This document shows, in pieces, positions 48,001 to 53,841 of a stretch of 64,000 nucleotides of DNA (the stretch's first letter is position 1; the number at the start of each line of letters is the position of its first letter). The translations under genes were made by a program, and so were the position numbers. The DNA is taken from the NCBI RefSeq assembly GCF_900187105.1, contig NZ_LT906482.1:310001-374000 (forward strand), given 5' to 3'. The notes under the pieces were generated by a model, which saw nothing but the letters and a program-made list of their open reading frames with translations, made no database searches and was not told where the DNA came from. The DNA comes from Eikenella corrodens (lineage in GTDB: Bacteria > Pseudomonadota > Gammaproteobacteria > Burkholderiales > Neisseriaceae).

Positions 48001-50149
48001 AATTATTACCTTCTGCCGCTGCCGCTGCACCAACAGCTGTAGCAGAAGAACCAGTTGCTTTGGCTGCATGGCCAATTGCCGTAGTGCTGCTATTGGTAAT
48101 TGCTTTAGCACCTAAACCCAATGCCGTTGCACCCCAAGTCTTGGCTTCAGCACTGCTACCAATTGCCGTAGCACCAACGCCGCTCGCCTTGGTATATACA
48201 CCAACTGCCGTTGCAGAATCTTTACTGCCTCTGGCACCATCACCCAAAGCAACAGAAGATTTACCAGTTGCATGGGAATCTTGGCCAGCAGCCAGAGAGT
48301 TTTGACCAAAAGCTTCAGCTTTTTGACCAAATGCAGCGGCATTAGTACCTTTAGCAGAGCTACTTGCACCTACAGCCACAGAACCAACACCAGTAACTGT
48401 ACCGGAATCGGCAGTAGCGGTAGCTGTACCCACATCAACAGAAGCCTTGGCACCGATTGCAATAGAATTGCTAGTTGGAGCAGAGGCTTCCTCGCCAATG
48501 GCAACCGCAGATGCGCCGGCTGCATTAGCAGCACGACCATTGGCCACAGACGCCCATCCGCCAGCTTTGGCATCATTACCAAAGGCAGAGCTTGCGCCAC
48601 CTGAAGCTTTAGCACCGGTACCAACAGCAGTATCATGATGTGCTGATGCCTGAGCATTGGTACCTACTGCAGTAGCCGCTTCCTTGCTGGCTGTAGCGGT
48701 ATTACCTACAGCTGTTGCATCTTTCTCAGCCGCAGAGCTAGCTTTACCAATTGCCATAGCATCTTGGCCTTGTGCGTTAGCTGTATTACCAATCGCAATC
48801 GCACCTTTTGCTGCCGCATTAGTATCAGAACCTACAGCAACAGCATGCTCTCCAGAAGCACTTGCTCCTACACCAGCGGCCAAGGCATGCGTACCGGTTG
48901 CACCATCGTTATTGTAGTTACCATCAGTAGCACCACTGCCTTTTACGCTGTAATAATGCGTAGCCGCAGCACCCATCTGATCTTGTAGCCCCTTGGCCAC
49001 ATAGAACAACTGGCTACCGTTAATGGCATCCGTACTCGCATCAGTAATAGCACCTGGAGCAACATGTTTAATTTGGCGCTCGAAACCTGCCGCACCAACA
49101 GAAACTTGGTCACCGGCACCCACCTTGCCACTACCTGCAAACGGGCTAGCCGTACTGCCATAGGTGATAGAACCAATCGTAGCAGACGCTACATCAGTAG
49201 CATTAGTTTTCGTTGTACTACCTGCACCTAAAGCAACGGCATTTGCCAACTCAGCATTTGCCCCTACACCGAATGCAACCGAATAATCACCCGTAGCATG
49301 CGATTTCGTACCCACTGCTGTTGCCAAATCTGCCGCTTTAGCAGAAACACCCACAGCAACCCCAGCCTGGCCGGTAGATGTGCCGATATAGCGATTACCA
49401 GGCGTAAAATCAACCAAGTTGTGGCCCGTTAAATCTCGATATTTTTGTGCCAGTGGAGTATCGTTATATGCATTATTATCCGCAGATGGAGAAGTTGCGC
49501 GATATACCGTGGAAGCGACCGAATCCAAATCATCACCACCAATTGCAACCGAAGAATCTCCCATTGAACGGGTATTCGCACCAAGCGCCACAGACTGATC
49601 ACCTGTTGCCTGAGCATCAAAGCCAAAAGCAATAGACTGTGATTTAGAAGCTACGGACTCAGCACCAAATGCAATCGTCTGCAACCCGCCCGATCTGGCT
49701 TGCTTACCAATCGCGATATTATTCATTGTCTTATCAGGAACATTTTGTATTCGGTAGTAAGTTGCCGAGTTAGTCTCTGTTGATGCACCGTAACCCACCG
49801 CAATTGAATTTTCTCCGTCGGCCTTAGCATCCCAACCAGCTGCGATAGAAGTTTTGCCTGTAGCTTTAGCACCACCATTCCCCGCAGTACTGTCGCTCGG
49901 GCTAATAGCAATCGTCCATTGAGCAGATCCATTCTCAATGCGAGCATTATCCGCCATTGCGGTCTGCGACATAAAGGCAGCGGCGACAGAAGCAGAAATC
50001 GCCAATACTTTCTTATTCAGAAAAATGCCGTCCACCACAGCAGCAACCATGCTGCTGCGCCCGGACTTGCCATGCGCCTTGGCTGTTTCTTGCACAGCCA
50101 CCCAAGTGTTGGTATGTTCATTCCATACAGTACGGTAAACTTTGTTCAT
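39089..50149 (-). CDS. Giant trimeric autotransporter adhesin (YadA/Hia-like), 3686 residues
   Basis: The N-terminus (MNKVYRTVWNEHTNTWVAV) is an ESPR extended signal peptide; cleavage is likely after AMA at residue 66. Residues about 70-920 are YadA-type head repeats of the SIAIG-x-A-x-A pattern, broken by a neck near residue 376 (ITDASTDAINGSQLF). Residues about 930-3590 are stalk built from two kinds of long repeats. The last 90 residues form a YadA anchor ending in aromatic YQW, which inserts in the outer membrane as a trimer. Neck motifs (DAVNVSQLKA, EAVNGSQLHA) recur through the stalk. GGAG precedes the ATG. It should act as an adhesin or biofilm factor. The 11-kb gene contains no exact uptake sequence. 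Confidence 0.97.
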   Translation of the reverse strand: MNKVYRTVWNEHTNTWVAVQETAKAHGKSGRSSMVAAVVDGIFLNKKVLAISASVAAAFMSQTAMADNARIENGSAQWTIAISPSDSTAGNGGAKATGKTSIAAGWDAKADGENSIAVGYGASTETNSATYYRIQNVPDKTMNNIAIGKQARSGGLQTIAFGAESVASKSQSIAFGFDAQATGDQSVALGANTRSMGDSSVAIGGDDLDSVASTVYRATSPSADNNAYNDTPLAQKYRDLTGHNLVDFTPGNRYIGTSTGQAGVAVGVSAKAADLATAVGTKSHATGDYSVAFGVGANAELANAVALGAGSTTKTNATDVASATIGSITYGSTASPFAGSGKVGAGDQVSVGAAGFERQIKHVAPGAITDASTDAINGSQLFYVAKGLQDQMGAAATHYYSVKGSGATDGNYNNDGATGTHALAAGVGASASGEHAVAVGSDTNAAAKGAIAIGNTANAQGQDAMAIGKASSAAEKDATAVGNTATASKEAATAVGTNAQASAHHDTAVGTGAKASGGASSAFGNDAKAGGWASVANGRAANAAGASAVAIGEEASAPTSNSIAIGAKASVDVGTATATADSGTVTGVGSVAVGASSSAKGTNAAAFGQKAEAFGQNSLAAGQDSHATGKSSVALGDGARGSKDSATAVGVYTKASGVGATAIGSSAEAKTWGATALGLGAKAITNSSTTAIGHAAKATGSSATAVGAAAAAEGNNSVAVGNDSKAAGASSFAAGHGAEAGAVNSVSIGLNAGKGASNNIRTIAIGDSAAINSNGNNNVAVGTQAMNGYVGNASIGIGEQAGLESKGQHNTVIGWTAARHLDGDDNIAIGTRANDATAATPRTVAKTVALGSDTKATVNGAVAVGNKSVASTAAGVEGVDPLNAVTAKNNATWTSTEAAVSVGDVANNITRQITGVAAGKEDTDVVNVAQLKAVASQITTQAVATTPLKVGDGNNGNPAGKVITPTGADANKLATAGDIANAINNSGFNIDAGGNVVGSHTVTTAKPGSTLTLKAGDGLTVKQELDGNGNQSYTYALDAQTVVQNAQTPVVYTKADGTKVYKRPDGKFYDAPTGGNEVAAGDVIASMQDADGSTTAPTTLANVKSNLANTATATGNPNGNDRATLAAGNKGNNAATVNDVLNAGFTVQGNGQDKDFVTHGDTINFVNGQGTVAKVNTTNGVTEVKFDTPMTYVNNAGVPTSDPSNKVNLVGDAAGGPVTLGNVAPGTLSATSTEAVNGSQLHATNQNVAKGINFGGTTGSNNYQLGDTINVKGDNNITSTTVTGGAQLALNPNLSVTSVTTTDAAGNQTVTNGGGVTITPAGGGNPVSLTTGGLNNGGNKITNVAAGTDPNDAVNLSQLQAMGSAAKTHYYSVNSNQQAAGSNYNNDGATGTDALAAGVKAQAAQRNSIAIGNEAKVENSPANPSSSSIAIGDKAKAQGDLALAIGPGATVSGESAAGGIAIGSAATSNNGGMAVGSGANAGNGTPMIPGLPVRLNNNVALGDSALVKDDTNFRVALGSFSIAGESDLTAAPYKPTASANVAGIAGSGVELGEVSVGGDNTAGMGKTLYRRITNVAAGAADTDAVNVSQLKAAQAAATSKVAAGNGISVTPTVDTTTGSTTYTVAADTTALNVGDGNNGNPAGKVITPTGADANKLATAGDIANAINNSGFNIDAGGNVVGSHTATTAKPGSTLTLKAGDGLTVKQELDGNGNQSYTYALDAQTVVQNAQTPVVYTKADGTKVYKRPDGKFYDAPTGGNEVAAGDVIASMQDADGSTTAPTTLANVKSNLANTATATGNPNGNDRATLAAGNKGNNAATVNDVLNAGFTVQGNGQDKDFVTHGDTINFVNGQGTVAKVNTTNGVTEVKFDTPMTYVNNAGVPTSDPSNKVNLVGDAAGGPVTLGNVAPGTLSATSTEAVNGSQLHATNQNVAKGINFGGTTGSNNYQLGDTINVKGDNNITSTTVTGGAQLALNPNLSVTSVTTTDAAGNQTVTNGGGVTITPAGGGNPVSLTTGGLNNGGNKITNVAAGTDPNDAVNLSQLQAMGSAAKTHYYSVNSNQQAAGSNYNNDGATGTDALAAGVKAQAAQRNSIAIGNEAKVENSPANPSSSSIAIGDKAKAQGDLALAIGPGATVSGESAAGGIAIGSAATSNNGGMAVGSGANAGNGTPMIPGLPVRLNNNVALGDSALVKDDTNFRVALGSFSIAGESDLTAAPYKPTASANVAGIAGSGVELGEVSVGGDNTAGMGKTLYRRITNVAAGAADTDAVNVSQLKAAQAAATSKVAAGNGISVTPTVDTTTGSTTYTVAADTTALNVGDGNNGNPAGKVITPTGADANKLATAGDIANAINNSGFNIDAGGNVVGSHTATTAKPGSTLTLKAGDGLTVKQELDGNGNQSYTYALDAQTVVQNAQTPVVYTKADGTKVYKRPDGKFYDAPTGGNEVAAGDVIASMQDADGSTTAPTTLANVKSNLANTATATGNPNGNDRATLAAGNKGNNAATVNDVLNAGFTVQGNGQDKDFVTHGDTINFVNGQGTVAKVNTTNGVTEVKFDTPMTYVNNAGVPTSDPSNKVNLVGGDTNKPVTLGNVADGNIAAGSKEAINGGQLHDLKENGFKIAADNGTADTVKLTETVTYKGDSNIVTTVTDNQIGFKLADSITVGPATGGNPVKIDGTNGTVTGLTNKTWDPNNITSGRGATEDQLKAAQAAATSKVAAGNGISVTPTVDTTTGSTTYTVAADTTALNVGDGNNGNPAGKVITPTGADANKLATAGDIANAINNSGFNIDAGGNVVGSHTATTAKPGSTLTLKAGDGLTVKQELDGNGNQSYTYALDAQTVVQNAQTPVVYTKADGTKVYKRPDGKFYDAPTGGNEVAAGDVIASMQDADGSTTAPTTLANVKSNLANTATATGNPNGNDRATLAAGNKGNNAATVNDVLNAGFTVQGNGQDKDFVTHGDTINFVNGQGTVAKVNTTNGVTEVKFDTPMTYVNNAGVPTSDPSNKVNLVGGDTNKPVTLGNVADGNIAAGSKEAINGGQLHDLKENGFKIAADNGTADTVKLTETVTYKGDSNIVTTVTDNQIGFKLADSITVGPATGGNPVKIDGTNGTVTGLTNKTWDPNNITSGRGATEDQLKAAQAAATSKVAAGNGISVTPTVDTTTGSTTYTVAADTTALNVGDGNNGNPAGKVITPTGADANKLATAGDIANAINNSGFNIDAGGNVVGSHTATTAKPGSTLTLKAGDGLTVKQELDGNGNQSYTYALDAQTVVQNAQTPVVYTKADGTKVYKRPDGKFYDAPTGGNEVAAGDVIASMQDADGSTTAPTTLANVKSNLANTATATGNPNGNDRATLAAGNKGNNAATVNDVLNAGFTVQGNGQDKDFVTHGDTINFVNGQGTVAKVNTTNGVTEVKFDTPMTYVNNAGVPTSDPSNKVNLVGDAAGGPVTLGNVAPGTLSATSTEAVNGSQLHATNQNVAKGINFGGTTGSNNYQLGDTINVKGDNNITSTTVTGGAQLALNPNLSVTSVTTTDAAGNQTVTNGGGVTITPAGGGNPVSLTTGGLNNGGNKITNVADGTAGTDAVNVGQLNAALGAINSAGNANIAALDAKINDVADTANAGVAQAIATAGLPQAYLPGKNMVAVGGGYYKGETGYAVGFSTISDSGNWIIKATGSGNSRGNFGASIGAGYQW
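40763..43336. repeat. Two tandem 1287-bp repeats within the adhesin
   Basis: The blocks 40763-42049 and 42050-43336 appear identical or nearly so by eye. Each encodes 429 residues, including the NLVGGDTNKPVTLGNV and NGGQLHDLKENGFK segments. The shared part of the unit (from about 39855 to 40762) also occurs in front of the array, so about 2.7 copies are in register. The spacing is a multiple of three. Confidence 0.92.
43337..47293. repeat. Two tandem 2049-bp repeats within the adhesin
   Basis: The block 43337-45385 is repeated at 45386-47293, where it stops matching after 1908 bp. Each full unit encodes 683 residues: stalk, neck, and an internal head segment (AIGNEAKVENSP). One base difference I noticed is at about 47145, which changes Ala to Thr/Val in SHTATTAKPGS. 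Such long, near-exact repeats indicate recent duplication or gene conversion. Confidence 0.92.
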
Positions 50150-50871
50150 ATACTCAGCTCCCTAACTTTCAAAAAAAATCAAAAAAATAGTGGAATAGAG
50201 CCCATAGGTTGATTTACATCAATCTCGCTATCTATTTCTTCCTACGCTTGCCAAATTACACAAAACTTAAATTATTAAATTATTCTTGCAGAGCGAATTT
50301 ACTTTATTCAAATAAATTCAATTGACTACGTATTCTAAAACCTGCGGGCAAATTGAGGTTGGATGATACAGCTAATTAACGCATCATCCTAGCCGCTTAT
50401 CGATTGGTTGTATTCCATTACAAAAGTTTACAACTATTTTGCAACACATTTTTCTGTAGAAGCTATACCAGCTGCGCTTCTCACCCAATCTTAAACAACA
50501 AAAATACTTTCAAGTTTTCTTATATACAATCACTTAACAATTCAGACTACCTGAAAATCAAACTATAGAACACTCCCGCATTCTGTCATCCAAATGAAAT
50601 TTCAGCTTCTATTGAGTAGCCTCACTAGGTAAATTGCAAGTTATTTCCAGTTTAATTTACCCAGTGTAGCCTAACAGCAATATCCGTTCTCAAACCCTCT
50701 ACTACATGAAATAAAAAATCAATCAAAATATTGTATTGATTGTTCTACTTACCTAGTTTTCAGGTAGCCTTTATCACCCTATGCAGTAAAAGTTCCATCA
50801 CGGCACCACACAAGCCTACACACACAGGATGCTGCATAATCCTGCGCACACAATCCAATACAACTGAATAA
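50150..50871. other. AT-rich upstream region of the adhesin
   Basis: About 720 bp without a gene and clearly richer in A+T than its surroundings. It holds an FNR-type palindrome (50210-50223), A-tracts between that site and the start codon (50172-50189), and one eikDUS (50759-50770). The remainder shows no recognisable structure. Confidence 0.8.
50210..50223 (-). promoter_or_regulatory. FNR-type binding site upstream of the adhesin
   Basis: TTGATTTACATCAA is a perfect match to the FNR consensus TTGAT-N4-ATCAA. Its centre is 67 bp from the start codon. A TATTTT box on the minus strand at 50185-50190 would put the site near position -39, close to the -41.5 typical of activation. Confidence 0.6.
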
Positions 50872-50916
50872 GCCATAAAAAAGCTTGCTTATCATTTAGA
50901 CAAGCAAGCTTTTTAA
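50872..50916 (-). terminator. Rho-independent terminator of the small HTH-like gene
   Basis: AAAAAGCTTGCTT (50878-50890) pairs perfectly with AAGCAAGCTTTTT (50902-50914), an 11-base loop. On the minus strand the stem ends in a run of T. Confidence 0.85.
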
Positions 50917-50969
50917 GCCATTAACGTAAGAAACTAATTTTCAACACCCGTTTTTACAAATCTCTCTCT

Positions 50970-51362
50970 TTAAAACGGCTGCTGCAATTCACTCAGACTG
51001 ATGCCCAAAGCTTGAGCATATTTGGCCAAAGTTTTTTCAGGCAGCCTCTTAAACACGGCCGGTTGCAAATGTCGGCGCAGCTGCCAGCGCCACACGCCGG
51101 CGGCCATGGCCAGGCTGGTTTCGTCGTGACGGCTGCGGAACATGTGGTAATACAAAGCGGAGCGTTCGCCGCGTTCCACGGCCTGCTTGGCGGCTTCAGT
51201 CTGCTCCTCCAGCTCGGCCACAGCCTGCACGGTGGCGTAGGACTCATCTTGCCAGCCGGTGCTGGTGGCAGCCTGGTAGCGGCCATTGTGCGTACCGTAG
51301 ATAATTTTTTGATGCCCTCGATAACTGGGGCTGTCGTCTTGCGGAATGTCGTTGATATCCAT
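50970..51362 (-). CDS. Small protein with a C-terminal HTH-like segment, unknown function
   Basis: The 130-residue product starts at the ATG at 51362 (MDINDIPQDDSPSYRGHQKI); a TTG 15 bases upstream is an alternative. I recognise no named family. The region KTLAKYAQALGISLSELQ at the end resembles the DNA-contacting part of Cro/CI-type HTH domains. The middle is a charged helix (AELEEQTEAAKQAVERGE). It contains AGGCTGCCTGAA at about 51037-51050, the Simonsiella-type uptake sequence, encoding part of KRLPEKTL. It may be a small regulator. Confidence 0.65.
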   Translation of the reverse strand: MDINDIPQDDSPSYRGHQKIIYGTHNGRYQAATSTGWQDESYATVQAVAELEEQTEAAKQAVERGERSALYYHMFRSRHDETSLAMAAGVWRWQLRRHLQPAVFKRLPEKTLAKYAQALGISLSELQQPF

Positions 51363-51439
51363 GCTGAATAGTTCCAAACAAGCAGAATTTGGTTTTCAGG
51401 TAGCCTTGCCAAGAACAGATAGGCGGTTTTCAGGTAGCC

Positions 51440-52600
51440 TCAGGCATACACCGCTTCCAACAGCATAAAACAAGTGGAAAAGCGGCCGCTTTCGGGAATG
51501 TAGCACAGGATTTTCTGTCCGTGCCTAACATCCTCACGGCGCATAAACTCTTCCAAAATAATGTAAATCGCTGCCGAGCCGGTGTTGCCTTTATAGTGCA
51601 GGTTGGTAAACCATTTTTCTTCAGCGATCGGCAGCCCCGCTGCGGCAAGGCCGTTGGCCAGTTTGCTGCGGAAGAAACCGGAGGAATAATGCGGCAGAAA
51701 CCAATCAATCTCGTCGGCTTGCAGGCCATATTTAGCAATCAAGCGGCGCAGCGGCTTTTCCACTGTATAAGCCACGATATTTTCGTTCAGCAGCTTCACA
51801 TCCTGCTTCACCGCCATCAGGCTGCGCTTGGCGCACTCATCGGCATCAACGTCTTTCCAGCTCAGCCATTCCCCGCCCTGCCCCACTTCGCCGCCGGCAT
51901 ACATGCACACCGGCATCTCGTTGGCATACGACAGCAAATCAATCCAATGGATTTTGAAATTCAACTGCCCGGCCAGCGGCTCACTGCCCAGCTGCACCGC
52001 ACCGGCACCGTCCGACAGCATCCAGCGCAAAAAATCCTTTTCAAACGCAATTTCCGGCTTGGCATCCTGCAGGCGCAGGCTGTCGGTTTCACAACGGAAA
52101 CGCTCGCCGCGCAATACCACCGAAGCCGTTTCCGAAGCCGCTGCCACCGCTTCGCGACATTCCCCGGTGCGCACCGCGCGTTCGGCCTGCTTCATCGCTG
52201 CCATCCCCGCCACACACACGCCAGCCGTGCTCACCACCTCGCAGGGCGGAATCTGCGGCAGCAGCCCATGCACCATCACCGCATGGCCGGGCAAAATCTG
52301 GTCCGGGTAAGACGTGCCGCAGGCAAGACTGCCTATTTCGCCCGCACGCAAACCCTGCTCCAACAAACCGCACACCGCCAGCGCAGCCAGCTCCGTGTTG
52401 CTATGGGTGGCACGGCGGGTGTACGGATCGATGGCGTAGTAGCGGGAAGTAATGGCGTTGGAGCGCAAAATCATCTTGCGTACGCGTGAAGGCGTATCCC
52501 CCGTCATACCGAGCACGGCTTCCATCTGCTCATTGCTCACCGGCGGATTCGGCAGAAACGCAGCAGCGCGTTTGATATAAACATCTGATGGCTTATGCAA
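51440..52600 (-). CDS. Beta-ketoacyl-ACP synthase III-like enzyme (DarB-like)
   Basis: This 386-residue thiolase-fold protein has the catalytic set of KAS III: Cys129 in STAGVCVAGM, His in WFLPHYSSG, and Asn in HYKGNTGSA. The N-terminus (VYIKRAAAFLPNPPVSNEQM) and length resemble DarB-type synthases, which join fatty acid units in dialkylresorcinol formation, more than housekeeping FabH (about 320 residues). No ketosynthase partner or cyclase lies beside it. A BtrH-domain protein is 6 kb away. The product is unknown. Confidence 0.8.
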   Translation of the reverse strand: MHKPSDVYIKRAAAFLPNPPVSNEQMEAVLGMTGDTPSRVRKMILRSNAITSRYYAIDPYTRRATHSNTELAALAVCGLLEQGLRAGEIGSLACGTSYPDQILPGHAVMVHGLLPQIPPCEVVSTAGVCVAGMAAMKQAERAVRTGECREAVAAASETASVVLRGERFRCETDSLRLQDAKPEIAFEKDFLRWMLSDGAGAVQLGSEPLAGQLNFKIHWIDLLSYANEMPVCMYAGGEVGQGGEWLSWKDVDADECAKRSLMAVKQDVKLLNENIVAYTVEKPLRRLIAKYGLQADEIDWFLPHYSSGFFRSKLANGLAAAGLPIAEEKWFTNLHYKGNTGSAAIYIILEEFMRREDVRHGQKILCYIPESGRFSTCFMLLEAVYA

Positions 52601-52642
52601 TTCCGGCTCCCCTTCGATTTATGCGATGTGTGTGTGGACATT

Positions 52643-52683
52643 TTCAGGTAGCCTGCAGCGGCATATAGCAAAGGCTACCTGAA
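52643..52683. repeat. Inverted eikDUS pair
   Basis: TTCAGGTAGCCT (52643-52654) and AGGCTACCTGAA (52672-52683), between the KAS III-like gene and the tRNA. Confidence 0.6.
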
Positions 52684-52703
52684 ACTTAGCAGCTAACGAA
52701 GAA

Positions 52704-52732
52704 CAGCCTGAAACGCTAAACATTTCAGGCTG
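52704..52732 (-). terminator. tRNA-Leu terminator with a Kingella-like uptake core
   Basis: CAGCCTGAAA (52704-52713) pairs perfectly with TTTCAGGCTG (52723-52732) just past the tRNA 3' end. The minus strand contains GCAGCCTGAA, the core of the Kingella uptake dialect, not the Eikenella one. Confidence 0.7.
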
Positions 52733-52742
52733 CTGTATTATT

Positions 52743-52828
52743 TGGTGCCCAGGGTCGGACTCGAACCGACACACCTTGCGGCGGGGGATTTTGAGTCCCC
52801 TGCGTCTACCAATTTCGCCACCTGGGCA
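52743..52828 (-). tRNA. tRNA-Leu (anticodon CAA)
   Basis: The 86-nt sequence folds as a class II tRNA. The acceptor stem is TGCCCAG with CTGGGCA, the anticodon loop is CTCAAAA (anticodon CAA), there is a variable arm, and the T arm has GGTTCGAGTCC. CCA is encoded. It decodes UUG. A terminator follows at once. Confidence 0.95.
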
Positions 52829-53016
52829 GGTGATGAAGAAACGGCATTATAGGCATTTTTCCACGTTTGTAAAGTTTTTTACCTGCATATCTGCCGCTTT
52901 GCCGTTTAAAACCGTGTTTTCAATGGCAATAAAACCACAGCCCTGCTCCACCATATTACCTTTTGGCTGGTCAAAGCCTCCTGTTGTGCGCTGGCGGAGT
53001 TTGAATTTGTGCACAT

Positions 53017-53120
53017 TATAGCGGATTGGCTTGAAATCAGGACAGTTTAATAAGCCACAAAGTGCAGCCTATATGGCAAGGCAAACCTATGCGCTACTGG
53101 TTTAAAGTGAATCCACTATA
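53017..53120 (-). mobile_element. Correia-like element (CREE-like MITE), 104 bp, upstream of sco
   Basis: Read on the minus strand it begins TATAGTGGATTCACTTTAAA and carries GCCTTGCC-like, GCTGC and CTGTCCTGATTT segments in the expected order, ending AATCCGCTATA. These match the Neisseria Correia element ends and layout. The length is 104 bp, the same as the copy before sdaA. The terminal inverted repeats match at about 12 of 14 positions. It ends 12 bp before the start codon of the SCO gene. Confidence 0.75.
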
Positions 53121-53132
53121 TATAATCGCCGC

Positions 53133-53783
53133 ATGCGCACAACAATCCTCCTTTCCGCAGCCCTCCTGCTATTGGCCGGCTGCCCTTCCGAACCGCCTGC
53201 CACGCCTGAGGCGTCGGCATCTTCGGCTTCCGCCACCTCTGCCGTTACCAACCAATTTCACGGCACAGACATCAGCCAAGATCCTATCGGCGGCGATTTC
53301 ACCCTCACCAGCCACAACGGCCGCCCCGTATCCTTAAGCGATTTTCGCGGCAAAATAGTGGTGCTCGTGTTCGGCTACACCCACTGTCCAGACGTGTGCC
53401 CCACCCACCTGCTCACCTATGCCCAGGCCATTGCCCAGTTGCCGCCCGAGCAGGCCGAAGCGGTACAGCTCTTGTTCGTTTCCATCGACCCCGCGCGCGA
53501 CCGCCCCGAGCTCTTGGCGCGCTATGTGCCCGCCTTCAATCCCAGCTTTATCGGGCTCACCAGCGCCGATGGTAGCGAAGCTGAAACCCAAGCCGTGATG
53601 AAGCTCTACGGCGCCACCGCCGTAAAACAGCCGCCGCAGCCCAACGGCTTTTACAGCGTAGACCACAGCAGCGCCACCTTCCTCATCAACCGCCAAGGCC
53701 GCCCCGTGGTGATGGAAGCCTTCGGCCAAACCGCCACCCAACTGGCAGAAGACCTCAAAACCCTGTTAAACCAACAGCCTTAA
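53133..53783 (+). CDS. SCO1/SenC family copper chaperone lipoprotein
   Basis: The 216-residue product has a lipobox (LLAGC; lipidated Cys17) and a thioredoxin-like domain with C85 and C89 in THCPDVCP and H178 in SVDHSSATF, the three copper ligands of SCO proteins. It delivers copper to, or reduces, the copper site of cytochrome oxidase, in line with the CcoI ATPase found in this window. No Shine-Dalgarno sequence is seen before the ATG at 53133. TATAAT from the end of the Correia-like element lies at 53121-53126. Confidence 0.94.
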   Translation: MRTTILLSAALLLLAGCPSEPPATPEASASSASATSAVTNQFHGTDISQDPIGGDFTLTSHNGRPVSLSDFRGKIVVLVFGYTHCPDVCPTHLLTYAQAIAQLPPEQAEAVQLLFVSIDPARDRPELLARYVPAFNPSFIGLTSADGSEAETQAVMKLYGATAVKQPPQPNGFYSVDHSSATFLINRQGRPVVMEAFGQTATQLAEDLKTLLNQQP

Positions 53784-53789
53784 CACCAA

Positions 53790-53821
53790 AGGCTACCTGA
53801 AAACTGTTTTTCAGGTAGCCC
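53790..53821 (+). terminator. Inverted DUS hairpin after sco
   Basis: AGGCTACCTGAA (53790-53801) with TTCAGGTAGCC (53810-53820), 11 of 12 bases able to pair, 8-base loop, 7 bp past the stop codon. Confidence 0.6.
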
Positions 53822-53841
53822 CAACCCAGAAACCAAACACC

